Source: Paracentrotus lividus
Taxonomy: Eukaryota > Echinodermata > Echinoidea > Camarodonta > Echinidae
Direction: 5' to 3'
Assembly (NCBI GenBank): GCA_940671915.1
Contig: CALNVZ010003433.1
Coordinates: 25,776,580 to 25,840,579, forward strand
DNA length: 64,000 nucleotides
Shown here piece after piece: positions 50,986 through 61,844 of this stretch. The notes beneath the pieces were generated by a model. It had not been told where the DNA came from, searched no databases, and was given only the letters and a program-made list of their open reading frames with translations. The stretch's first letter is position 1. Each line of letters starts with the position of its first letter. A program made the translations under genes and the position numbers.

Positions 50986-52190
50986 TCCTCAAGGATCAAT
51001 TCTAGGGCCTCTATTGTTCCTTTTATATGTTAATGATTTATATTGTCTTTCAAAATTATTACATTTTATTCAATATGCAGATGATAGTTGTCTCATTTCT
51101 TCAGATGACAATCCAAATAACTTAATATGTCAAACTAATACTGAACTTGCCAAAGTGGTAGAATGGTTTATAAGAACGAATAAATTATGTCTCAATATTA
51201 AAAAAACTAAATGTATACACTTCCGTTTGAATAATTCACGGAACATTGTTTTACCCAAAGTACAATTGGACGGAGAGTTGATCGATTTTGTTGATTGTCA
51301 TAATTTTCTTGGTATAAATGTGGATTCTAATCTGAAATGGGATTATCATGTAAGACATGTTCAACATAAAATAAGTAAAACCATTGGAATTTTGTACAAA
51401 TTAAAACATACTGTACCACGCAATATATTGCTTTTATTATATAATGCCTTAATTTTGCCATATCTCATGTACTGTAATATTGTATGGGGTTCAGCGTATA
51501 AAACCTGTTTAGCAAGTGTTCTTAAGAAACAGAAACAAGCAATTCGAATTTGTACTTTTTCGCATTATCTTGCCCATTCTAATCCTATTTTTTATTCGCT
51601 AAAACTTTTAAACATTTTGATATACATACATACTGTTGTTGTATTTTCATGTACGTTTTCTTAATAATACTCTTCCACTTTCTTTTCAAATATATGTTTT
51701 CGGTTTAATTCTGATATTCATTCACATTTTACTCCGCAATTTCGACTCCCAAAAACCTGTAAACTCTTTAGACTTGAGATCAATATCGTATAAGGTCGGC
51801 CCAAAATTTTAAACGAGAAATTATAAGTTGTATTTTTGATGCACCTTACACTTAATTTTAAACGTAAATTTTACAGCATTAGTTACAAGTTACAACACTG
51901 ATGTACCCCTAATAATTTTCTTAATTTACTATCTTGTATTAGTTGTGCGTGTGGTTGTGTGGTGTGAGTGTGTGTATGGTATTGTGTGTTTTCGTGTGAT
52001 TGTGAGTGTTTAATTATTTTATTGATGCACATGTTTGTATTATTTTAACTATGTTCAGGTGCCTTCTATTGTACAGCCTCCGGCTTTTTGAAGGTAACCT
52101 TTCATCTGTTGTTATTGTTATTATTTATACTTTTATATTGTCACTGTATTTTTATGGATGATGATAATAATAATTGAACTGAAAAAAAAA
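50986..52190 (+). mobile_element. LINE piece 5: reverse transcriptase core, thumb and 3' end
   Basis: An open frame runs from 50987 to 51664 without an ATG, starting PQGSILGPLLFLLYVNDL (motif B), then FIQYADDSC with the catalytic YADD (motif C), KTKCIHF, FLGINVDSNLKWDYH (motif E region), and the thumb segment LLLYNALILPYLMYCNIVWG. This is the longest coding stretch in the window. After 51664 frames break, and the element ends near 52190 with ATAATAATAATTGAACTG and an A-run, a typical CR1/L2-like tail. It is the continuation of the pieces at 22640-27410 and 49323-49402. The domain is well kept, but the element is split and inactive as assembled. Confidence 0.92.
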
Positions 52191-54064
52191 AGATGGGGAC
52201 TTGAAATTGATGCTTGAGAGGACATGAAGCAAATCATGAAAAAATTTCCCCTGTAACGGCACATACGCTGCAAACCACATCAGTCAGTACTGAAAATGGC
52301 TGTCTGTCGCCACTCTTGGTTGCTGAGGAAACTTCTCAATAATAATTAAAGCTGGTGTATAGTTTCGGAGAGAAAAAAATTTATTTTGATTCACATTAAG
52401 ATAAATTATGATAGATTGAATCAATAACTTATAATAAGCAAATTGTAGTACTTGAAATCTCGTTTTAGTGTCTTTATTTATAACTATAAGGACAAAAAAG
52501 ATAAGTCGGGGCTCGTCACAGGTTAGCGCTCACGTGGAAAACAATGGGGATTCTCTTTGTGTGGGTGTTACACACAGATCGTTCGCAACTAATTCCGCCG
52601 TAGCCTCGGGCGTGCGAATCTGTCAGCAGAGGTCTAAACGGCAGTTTGGATCGCGCTATACTCAAAACTTTAATAAGTGAAATTCATCGGAATATTGGAA
52701 AAGGAATGGTCAGCAAGTCTCTCACACATATCTTTTAGTGCAATGTGGACAACATGTTACTACATTTGATCGGTTTTGTGCCAATTCCTTTTTTGCTACC
52801 AAGACTATACACCAGGTTTAAGATAATCTATAGTCCCATTGCAATATAATTCTTCCATTAGATATTTTTAATTTTGTTTAGCAGAATTTTTAGACCCTTT
52901 TTTGGACATGCCACCTTGACTTGGCTTGAGCTGCTCAAGACACTCTTTTGCATTGACTTTCTATTGGAAGAAAACTGCTGCAGTAAGGTACTTCCCAGTG
53001 CAAGGTCAATTATGAATTGACCATGCATAAGTGTAAGTGCTGTAACGGTGGTATTTTATCACATCTGGTAACTCTGATTACACTAGAATGAAAAGGTAAA
53101 TTTACAAAATGCAAATGGAATTTACTGAAGTGGTAATGTAGCTATAAACTGCAAATGATTATTTCATCTCATTTGAAACACTTTTATTTTTAAGCTTCCA
53201 TGTCACAGAAATTGCCCCAACCCGATGGAATGACCGTACCCATCTACAATACATGTAGGCCTTTGCTAAAACGGCTCGGCAGCCCAATCACACCCCGCCC
53301 CACCCGGCCGACCGGTCAACGTCCTCGCCGAAGCTCTAGCGTTACGGAGCGGAGTTCCGATAGCAGAATATTCAACAACTTACATGGGCACTTCACAGGT
53401 ATTTAGTCCAGTTGTAAGTGAATACTTCAGTGTAAATTTCGATCCTGTTGATATACACTGCCATCTTTTCTCAAATTTACTCCTTACACAAACCAGGCAC
53501 AAACTGATCGATGGAATTTACCAGCGAAAAGCATACCGGTAGCCGGTAGGCCCTACCCACTTCCTACCGTACTACCGCTCTAAGCGCTCTTCAACGTTAG
53601 TAGTTTTCAGATCAGACGAAAACACGTTAATAGCCTTTTCAAAGTCGTTTAGAGTTTTAATAAGGAAGACAACTTTTATAATTATGCAAAGATTTAGGGT
53701 ATCTTTCAAGCACTAGAGTCCAGGAAGGTACTAAAGTTGTTATCAGGACATTCTATAAAGACATCAAGAATCTGAACTAGTCCCTTCCCCCGACAAGGTA
53801 TTGCATGTTAATAATTTCTGAAAGTGTCTGTGCCTGCAAACTAGGATTTCAATAACAAAAATAACTCTTAACATAGTTAATACATAAAAACAATCATGTT
53901 GATAAAAAGTGTAGGCCTAACTAAAAAACTTTATACAATTACATCGGCTAATATAATACAACAATCTATAAGATGACTTTTAAATATACATTGCTTATAA
54001 AGAGAGAAAAAAATAAATAAAAAAATAATGAAATAAAAAAGAGTAAGGCACTTTAAGCAGTGGC
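52191..54064. other. Intron 1, unassigned
   Basis: No exon with a CCP or HYR signature is seen on the minus strand. A short open frame at 53200-53406 (plus) has an ATG but no recognisable domain and is not called. Confidence 0.4.
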
Positions 54065-54141
54065 TTATTTTGTTTTTAGGGAGCCCAAGGGGGGGGGGTT
54101 AACCCCCTAACCCCCCCTTGGGCTCCCTAAAAACAAAATAA
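54065..54141. repeat. Near-perfect long hairpin with G/C tracts
   Basis: TTATTTTGTTTTTAGGGAGC followed by CCAA and a G run is mirrored by a C run, TTGGGCTCCCTAAAAACAAA and ATAA, giving arms of about 31 nt around a GTTAACCCCCTAAC-like centre. A further C15-16 tract is at about 54290-54305. Confidence 0.8.
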
Positions 54142-54309
54142 AAAAAAAACGGGGAGAGGGGGTGTAGAAATGATGACTAAAGTATGCATCAGATTGCACC
54201 ATTTCAAATGTCAAATTGAAAAAGCTCCCTCCCTTCCACACCATCCCCCTCCCTCGCGGTGCCTGGCTACAAATTTTCACTCCCGGTAACCCCCCCCCCC
54301 CCCCTTAGC

Positions 54310-55404
54310 AAAAAGCTAGTTCCGCCCCTGTTAAGAGGGCTTATATTCCTAGCTCATTTCCTGTTTATGTAACAATTAAAGAGGAACTCTCCACCTTTCC
54401 AATGATACCTTTCTTGAATCATAAATGCAAAACCTAAATGAGTGAATGGCAAAGGAATATGACAGGTCCAGATTTCATTTTTCCACGTTTTAAGAAAATG
54501 AAAGAAATTATACTAAGTGAATGCTGTCCCTACTGTCCCAGGGAATGGATTATAGGATTACATGCGATGATGTGCGACTCCTTCGGAATATATTTTGTAC
54601 CTGGCACATTCTTTTGCAATTTATTCAGTTGTGGGTTACATTTATTATTCTAGAAATGTATCATTGTAAAAGTGAGGAGTTCGTCTGCAATTATATGATA
54701 GAAAATGTATCTCCGAAATAGATGAGCTGGGAATATGGCCCCTCCAAAAAAAAATACCCTTTTTTTTTTCGATACGCACTGTATCACGATGTGAGAGCTT
54801 ATTGAAACACAATTTACACTATACTCAATTTATTAACTTGTTTGTCGTTATTAGGCATATTATTAACGTTTTGGCGTGTGTTTAAACTTTCCTTCTGCTT
54901 TCCATGAAAACTGTTGTAGGTCTATATTTATGAAGATAATTTTGTGATTTGCTTGGTATTCTGTGATATCGATCGAGTCATAGCCTAACGAAATGATCAA
55001 TTCGATTTATACTCGATTAATTGTCCTGAATATTTCAATTTAATCACAAACGGGGCTTAATCAAAATTTGATGAAAGTTGCCTTTATTCGTTTATTCATT
55101 CATTACTTTTTATCTACAGGGTAGTTCTTTTAAGTCATAGATTATTAAAATGATAAAATAATGATAATAACCAAAATGATGACCCGCTTTCCAGGAAAGC
55201 CATATAGGTTAGATAGACCTCAGGACCCGTCTCTGAATGAATATCATGCCACTAAAAGGATTCTGAGACCATATAAGAAAATGAACCTTTAGCTGAAGTT
55301 AAGATTTTTAACAAAACTTTTTCACAAATCAACGTTCATCATAATGTGTTATTCTTTTCTTTCATGAATTAGCATGCGTTTAGTTTATTACAAACGTTCT
55401 GATG
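54310..55404. other. Intron 1, no feature
   Basis: No repeat structure or exon is recognised. The frames at 54438-54721 lack family features. Confidence 0.4.
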
Positions 55405-56269
55405 TACACTGTCCGTCATAAAGGTGGAATATTTTTTTGCCTCTACAGCGACATGATTTTGCTCCGGCTTTAATTTCTTGAACAAATATGTTTGTCCCTG
55501 CTTTTAATTTTCGGGACCCTGGTTATATTTTGAACATTCTCCCAACCCTTTATGGAAATTTTTTTCCAAAAAAGTTTTGACAGCCCCATGATGCCCATTT
55601 TTGTCATTTTTTTTCTCATTTTGGGGCCCTTTTTTGTTTACGCGGCCGATTAAGCCCCCCTCAGTCCTATCCCCAGGATACGCGTCTGAGGGGTACTGTT
55701 TATATTGGTTTTTAATTTAAATCTAGATTTATGGGGACAGGCTAAGGGCCGGGGGGGGGGGTCACTCAACACATGATGTGCTACGCATGCGTGTCCCCAA
55801 AAAGCGTCGAAAAGGGTCTGTTTTCAGCCTTTCGAAGGAGTCGACGCTTTCCTTAAAATAGAGGTGTTTTTTAATTTAAATCGCCATTTTTATAAAAAAT
55901 AGGCCTTTCAGCGGAAATTGCTGTTTTGGGGTAAAATTTTTACGGTGTTTACGCCATTTAGGGGGTGTTTTCAGCAGAAATTGCTGTTTTGGGGTAAAAG
56001 TTTCACGGTGTTTACGCCATTTAGGGTATGTTGTTTTCCAGTCTGACGTCGAATTAAAAGGGTGCAAATTTGACTTCATGCATGCAATGAGACGTTTATG
56101 GGTCCATTTTCAGGGTGCGGGGACACTCATGGGTAGCACTTTTTTCTTTGAGTGACCCCCGTGGGCTAAGGTCTCTTTTCTAGGGAAGGGGTTGAAATAA
56201 AAAGTGTGGTTGGTGAAAATTCGGAATATTTTATTCCATCTTTCACTGAAAACCGAACCTCGTCCGTCA

Positions 56270-56700
56270 ATGGACCGACTAGCTTTCATGCTAGTCCGTA
56301 GAGACGGACGAGTTTTAAAGCTAGTCCGTAATAACCGAGTTGTGTTAAAGGAAAGCTAGTCCGTCGTGACCGACCAGCTTTAACTCTTTGCCTGCCAAAT
56401 TCGACTATAGTCACAATTGTACTTATTAACCATACAATCGTAACTTCATTTTCTCTGTAATGGCTGCCTTTGTGGGCTAAATGATCTGAAAATCACTGAT
56501 AATGCAAGGGCCAGGTCTGAGGCATAATTTCTCCTAGTTCATACTAAGCAAATATTGTTATACTATTTTTGATAATCAAAGAGAAAAGTCTTCTTTTTTC
56601 TGCTTAAAATTAATGTGGCTGGCAAAGAGTTAAAGCTAGTCAGTCTGGGCATCACTACGACTAGCTTTAAAGCTAGTCGGTCTACCCGTTTAGGTTTTCA
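56270..56700. repeat. CTAGTCCGT/ACGGACTAG palindromic words
   Basis: GACTAGC and GCTAGTC words alternate (56277, 56290, 56320, 56353, 56634, 56657, 56669), repeatedly forming AGCTTTAAAGCTAGT-type palindromes around the nested MITE. Confidence 0.6.
56384..56629. mobile_element. TTAA-flanked MITE nested in the foldback
   Basis: TTAA at 56380-56383 and 56630-56633 flanks inverted ends CTCTTTGCCTGCCA and CTCTTTGCCAGCCA. Length 246 bp, non-coding. Outside it, host text GACCAGCT|TTAA and TTAA|AGCTAGTC rejoin into the surrounding CTAGTC palindrome, showing a precise insertion. Confidence 0.85.
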
Positions 56701-57010
56701 GTTTTATGCTAAAAAGAAAAGAAATAAAAAACAGCCTTTAACCATTAATTGTTATCATTTCCCCCTAATTTTCGTTTAAGCCTTGATGACAGGGTTGTAA
56801 ATAACAATTACTGATGACATCTTATTTTGGTTTATGTTTGGGTGATATTTTTCAATACAATTTGGGGAAGATAGAAATTTCCATGGTGTAAAAATGAATA
56901 AAACCAATGTTGAACCCCAATCAAAATAAATTTTGACCCCTCCCCTAGAAAATGAGTCGAGCCTGTAACCAAATAACTGAATTTAACCTAAAGAACAATC
57001 TCAGTTATAA

Positions 57011-57456
57011 CTTAAGGGATGCAGTAACATTGAATGATATTCAAATCAATTTAATTCGATTTAGCTTATTTGCCAACATAATTATAGACACTTAGGTCAG
57101 TCTGGTATCTCTTCAAAATTGCAAGCTAATTGCTTGATTTACCTTCGAGATATCAATGATTTCATACTCAAAATGTATAAACCGACACCGGATGGTTTAT
57201 AAAACCATGTGCTTTTCCACCACCCCCATTTCCTGTTGTAAAGTCCCCCGTCTCTAGCGGCCTGGTGCGCCTATCAGGAGAGGGTACTGGTGTTCAGCTG
57301 TATGCTTGTCATTGTTTGTTACACTGTTTTAAGGTAGTAAATGACTTCCATTTGATCTGAAACTTTCAGTAGTTTGTTTTTACTGTTGGATCAATATAAT
57401 TTTATTAATCTTGATATAATTGCTCTTGTTTTTGAAAGCACTTAATCCCTTTAAAG
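57011..57456. mobile_element. Second AGGGAT-family TTAA MITE, inverted
   Basis: Starts CTTAAGGGATGCAGTAACAT and ends TTAATCCCTTTAAAG. It is the reverse-oriented relative of 14797-15261 (GTCAGTCTGGTAT, TGATCTGAAACTTTCAG and TTACCTTCGAGATATC correspond to words there). Confidence 0.75.
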
Positions 57457-57918
57457 AAACAATAACAACTCTACACCTCAGACGTGGTTCCTTGGGGTAG
57501 GACCGAGGGCGCCTTGGTGGGTCACGTAAACAAAAAGGGCCCCAAAATAAGAACAAATGACCAAATGGCTATCTTCTGGGGTGGCAAACGGGAACGGTTG
57601 AGGGAACGTCAAAGATATAGCCAGGATCCCGAAAAGAGAAAGCGGTGACCAACACATTCAAGAATTAAAGCCGGAGCAACATAATGTCGTTTGAGCCAGA
57701 AAAAAATATTCCACCCTTTATGACGAACAGTGTAAAATGTATATAATTTCTTTAAGCTTAAAATTGAAATTCCTTTTTTTTTAATTAAATTTTTGTTGAG
57801 GGAAAAGTCGAATTAAAGTCAACCTGGGTCAAAGCCAAAAGGTTGATTTAATGGTCTTTGGGATAGGAAAAAAAAAAAAAAAAGGATCTTCAACGTGTAG
57901 AGGTTATATTATACTTAC

Positions 57919-57982
57919 TGATCAAACTGGCATTTTGCCACATGCAAAGGGCCGCCAGGAGCAGTCCAACTGCGCGCCACAT
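57919..57982 (-). CDS. Exon 1: signal peptide of the HYR/CCP gene
   Basis: Read on the minus strand, an ATG at 57982 opens 21 codons beginning MWRAVGLLLAALCMW, a classic short signal peptide: one basic residue, then a leucine/alanine core, then small residues (NAS) before the junction. The exon ends one base into a codon and is followed by the donor GTAAGTAT (GT at 57918-57917), so the junction is phase 1. The first HYR-like exon at 21917 starts with the two bases needed to complete that codon, which is why I join them. A TATA-like sequence lies about 125 bases upstream. The join spans about 36 kb, much of it transposon or suspect assembly, so an unseen exon in between is possible. Product: secreted protein, N-terminus only. 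Confidence 0.75.
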
Positions 57983-58140
57983 CTTTCAAGATATTTTGCG
58001 TTTCAATCCGGAGACTTGTAAAATAAGATCTGTTAATGAATTCAGTTTCGTCGTCTGGCCCTGAATCTTGTTTGGGAAGAAATGTCGTGTTTCTAAACTA
58101 GCATAATATTATAAGTGGGCTGTAGGAGCGAGAAAGTTGC
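57983..58140 (-). promoter_or_regulatory. Putative core promoter and 5'UTR
   Basis: Between the octamer array and the ATG, the minus strand has a TATA-like TTATAAT at 58114-58108. If it works as a TATA box, transcription would start near 58080 and give a 5'UTR of about 95 bases. No upstream in-frame ATG was noticed between there and 57982. No Inr could be assigned with confidence. Confidence 0.4.
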
Positions 58141-58158
58141 CAACAGGTTCTTCCCATC

Positions 58159-58402
58159 ATTTGCATATTTACCCAGATGCATCCAATGAAAAGAGGACAC
58201 AGATTGAAAGGGCTTATTATCATTTACATATTAAGCAGCTTCGTCCAATGAAAATGGACTCAATTGGGCATGGTGGTAATAACATTTGCATATTGATTCT
58301 TTGTCCAATCAAAACAACTTAACACCGAAAGGGTGTTGCCAACATTTGCATGGTAAGAAGCTTCATCCCAGAGTGGAGAAAACTTGCAATCATGATTTGC
58401 AT
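58159..58402 (-). promoter_or_regulatory. Tandem octamer/CCAAT array upstream of exon 1
   Basis: Read on the minus strand, ATGCAAAT octamers lie at 58159-58166, 58284-58291, 58344-58351 and 58395-58402 (the last preserved as ATGCAAAT in ATGCAAATCA), with a one-base variant ATGTAAAT at 58222-58229. Starts are 51-63 bases apart. Inverted CCAAT boxes (CCAAT on plus) sit at 58183, 58245 and 58305, 60-62 bases apart. The block is therefore a diverged repeat of about 62 bp, each unit carrying an octamer and a CCAAT box. It lies 180-420 bp upstream of the signal-peptide ATG. Octamers are POU-domain factor sites and CCAAT boxes are NF-Y sites in animals; their use here is inferred from position. Confidence 0.65.
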
Positions 58403-60935
58403 AACTTTTCAGCAGTGACATGGAAATGGATATTGGTTTAACCCTTTGCATGTCAAATTGATTTTAGCACATATAACAACTTTCTCTTTCATTTAAAAAA
58501 CACTGATAACAAAAGTTACATAAATTGTTTTTGTCAAATAGAAACTGAGGTGATGATGGCCTAACAATTAAATACACATAAAAACAATTGATTTGTTAAT
58601 TTTTTTTTGTTTTTTTGTGTGTAGTTGGTTCTTATTCTTCAATTTAAAAAAATAAATAAAAAAAAAACACAGGAAAAATAACCAAATAAAAGCAAATAAA
58701 GTTAAGCAATATTTTTTAAAAAGCAAATTACATAATTTTTGCAAATACCTCTTGAGGAAAAATTTACTTCGTTTCCTATTGTGAAGATATTTTTGTGTGT
58801 ATGGGCATTGTAGGTATATTTTTTTATGAATATGATAAGTTATCTACTTTGACCTAGAACTTTAGAAATCGTTATTCCCAAATTCACAAGATAAAAACCA
58901 TCAGCGTATTCCCAGGGTGTTGTCATTTCAACAACGATTGACACTTTCCTGGCGTGGGAAAGAATTGTTCTCTATTGTTTTAGGGATAAAATAATTCCAG
59001 ATCAATGCGCTTTTCCGTTACACATGTTAAATTATTGATGATTTCGCTTCAAAACAAAGGCCATCTGCTTTAAAATCGTTTACTCCTTTTATCATGAAGG
59101 ACAAACGTATATTATATTGAGACACACGGGTGACAGTTTTGATTGTTTAAGAAAAATAATTATTGCAAACGTAACATATGGCGGATTTGCCAATACTCAC
59201 CTCTCTGGAAAGCACTTGGAAAATTGATGAGGATAAACTACATACTGGAAATCTGGAATACATGCATGAAAATCTTCTTAAACTGTAACGTCAAAGCAAT
59301 AAATTTGTACAAACAAGCCATATCAATCAACATAAAACCAAAAAGCTATTCAAGCAATATAAAATATAATAATTTAGATAAAGCGCAAAGTGCGAGCGGT
59401 AGGACCTAGTTAAAATGTTAAGCAATTATCTGAGAACATTAATGTTTAGTATGATTTGTTAAATATTCCATTTACAGGCCAACAAGAATGGATTCATATA
59501 CTTTTTTTTCCCATTGTGATCTGAAAGTAACTAGTATATTAACCACTTGTTTTTAATCCTCATAGCACGATAAAATTAAACAACACACAATTATAATCTC
59601 CGAAATACTTCATAATAGGCCAAATGCGAGAGCGAAACGCGAGTAGAAACTTTATCGTAATGGTGACATGAAATCTGGGCATTCTAAAAACAATTTATAA
59701 GCCCTTTCTTTTAATCCGCCCAGGTTGCAGATTTTGTTCAACGGGAGGGGGGGGGGGGGTTGGAGAGGGGCAAAATATATATTATTTAGGCACTGGGACC
59801 ATTGCACACTGCTTATTTCCCTGATATTTTTGATAGTTAAGACATTTTTTAAAATTAATTTTGTTTTAATGCAACACAATCATATTCAAGTGTCCAGTAA
59901 ATACATGTGACGGAGTGCATAATTATGGACACAAAGCACAATTTTGATTTCTGACTGTCGAAACGTTGCAATTTAGAGCGTTGGATATACTAATGAGGTA
60001 CGTACAATAAATAATTTCTCATTTTGTGCATGCCAATATTTATAGAATATTGGATGGCCTTGAGGTTGATACAAGGAATATTGGACGAGCTTTGCACAAA
60101 TATTGGACGAGTCGAAGACGAGTCCATATGTTTGAAAAGCGGTTCATATATACTTGTATTGACGAAAATAGGACATCTAATTTTTTATTATTATCTATAA
60201 GCAGGATTTTACAAATAGGGCCCCCACATTTTTTTATCACAATTTTGTATTCATTTAGGATTCTCAACCCCCAGCCCACAATTTTTTCGTTCTGAATACA
60301 AATTCTATTTTGAAAATTTAAAAAATATGTATAATTATTAAAAAAAGTAATAATAATAATTGCCCCCAAAATCCCCCCAAAAATGCCCTCACATTTTTAT
60401 CTTTCTTTTTCTCTTTTTTTTTTATCTGAAATTGGGCACCCACAAAAAGTGGCCCCCAAAAAGACCCCTTCCAAAAAAAAAAAAAAAATGCCCACAGAAA
60501 AAATTAATTGCGATCCCCCCCCCAAAACAAAAAAATTAAAAATAAATAAATAAAAAATTGGCTAAAAGCGCGTACAAAATAAAGTGCGCGCAATTCATTT
60601 TGACGCGTGCCTTAGCTGAAGTGGATTGTGACGTAACAAAGGAATTAAGATAAATGATTGTAACGCGTCGCTGCATTTTGGGGATTCCCCCCTTGCTGCC
60701 CAATATTTTCGATATTGCGGCAGCGAGGCCACAGTATTGGGCGAGTTCAACGAAACTTTGTAAAAGTAGGTCAAGTTTATGAAGTGCATTCAACAAAATA
60801 ACACTTGTATGGATAATAATTACTTATCAAATCTTCATCATTCTTGTTTCCTGATTTTTTCCCCCCAAAAAGAGTGCAATAATGACCTGTGAATGAGGAG
60901 CACAAAGAAAGAAAAGACATGAATGGGCGATAAAG
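58403..60935. other. Upstream intergenic region with low-complexity repeats
   Basis: It begins with a TTAACCCTTTGCATG repeat end (58438), then AT-rich sequence with A- and T-tracts. A G-run is at 59746-59759. From about 60215 to 60535 there are runs of GCCCCC/ACATTTTT-like words, and ATATTGGACGAG words occur at 60084 and 60103. No gene is supported. Confidence 0.5.
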
Positions 60936-60939
60936 TGAA

Positions 60940-61049
60940 TGAGAGAGATAGGGAACGTGGAGGAGAGAAGAGAGGAATAATGGAGAGAGAAAGAGGGGAA
61001 GAGAGAGGGGAGGGAGCGGAGGCCGGAGGGAGAGAGAGACAGCAGAGAC

Positions 61050-61098
<49 letters not shown>

Positions 61099-61142
61099 GA
61101 GAGAGAGAGGAGAGAGAGAGAGAGAGAAGGGGGGGGGGGGGA
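60940..61142. repeat. GA microsatellite ending in a G-run
   Basis: Imperfect (GA)n interspersed with GGA/GGGA, ending in a G13-14 run near 61129-61141. The overlapping open frames are artefacts. Confidence 0.9.
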
Positions 61143-61258
61143 GTGAGAAGCAGTAATGTCGATATCCATATACTGTAGCCTACAATTAAATTTGTTCTTA
61201 GGTTGTTCTTTAATTTTAAGCAATAATAAATTGGTTAATAAATTTTGAAAACTTTAAT

Positions 61259-61406
61259 AGAAAAAAAGAAGAAGAGAGAAAAGAAGAAGGATAGAGAAGA
61301 AGAAGAAGAAGAAGAGAAGAAGAAGAAGAAGAGAAGAAAGAAGAAGAAGAAGAAGAAAGAAAAGAAGAAGAAGAAGAAGAAGAGAAGAAGAAGAAGAAGA
61401 AGAAGA
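61259..61406. repeat. GAA microsatellite
   Basis: (AAG)n with GAGAAG interruptions, about 150 bp. It yields spurious Lys/Glu/Arg frames. Confidence 0.95.
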
Positions 61407-61844
61407 CTTTTTTTGACTTTTCAAAGTAAAACTTTATTTACAATCAAAATTTTACAAATAAATAATGTATAATCAATGATCACTTTACACTGTCAGTGAT
61501 CGTATTTTAACCATTATTATAAAAAACATAAAGGTAATAATCATGTTAAAATTAAACGGAATATATCAATAATAGTAATAATAATTGACATGAACATAAA
61601 CAGTAATGCCACTTGGCATGAGTGGAGGGTAATAAGGCTCTAGCTAATTAAGAGCCTTCAAAAGAGTAATGGATACATAAGTCAAACGCATGATAATACG
61701 AGATAAACTTAGTTAAATTAACATGTTTTTATGCCATTATCATCTGAAATAAAAGTACATTGTTGTGAGACCAAGTTTTGTGAAATGAATTCATATTGTT
61801 CTGTACTTTGTAGAACTCAAAATCAATAATTATCCTGGTTTTTA

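Larger units (their letters stand above)
55407..57732. mobile_element. 2.3-kb Tc1/mariner-like foldback with nested elements
   Basis: Inverted ends CACTGTCCGTCATAAAGGTG and CACTGTTCGTCATAAAGGGT (reverse complement) are flanked by TA at 55405-55406 and 57733-57734. Arms of roughly 250-290 bp share GCTCCGGCTTTAATT, TTCGGGA.CCTGG.TATAT and TTTGTTTACG words. The middle holds two TTAA elements (56384-56629, 57011-57456), a G-run near 55752-55761 and repeated CTAGTCCGT words. No transposase is seen. Confidence 0.8.

Noticed and set aside
53200..53406. Arg/Pro-rich 68-codon frame as an extra exon
   Set aside because: It is on the strand opposite to the gene, with no domain and no supporting neighbours.
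60777..61223. 148-codon Ser/Leu-rich minus-strand frame
   Set aside because: It is a translation of the reverse complement of the GA microsatellite.
61245..61472. Lys/Glu/Arg-rich frame
   Set aside because: It is a direct translation of the GAA microsatellite.
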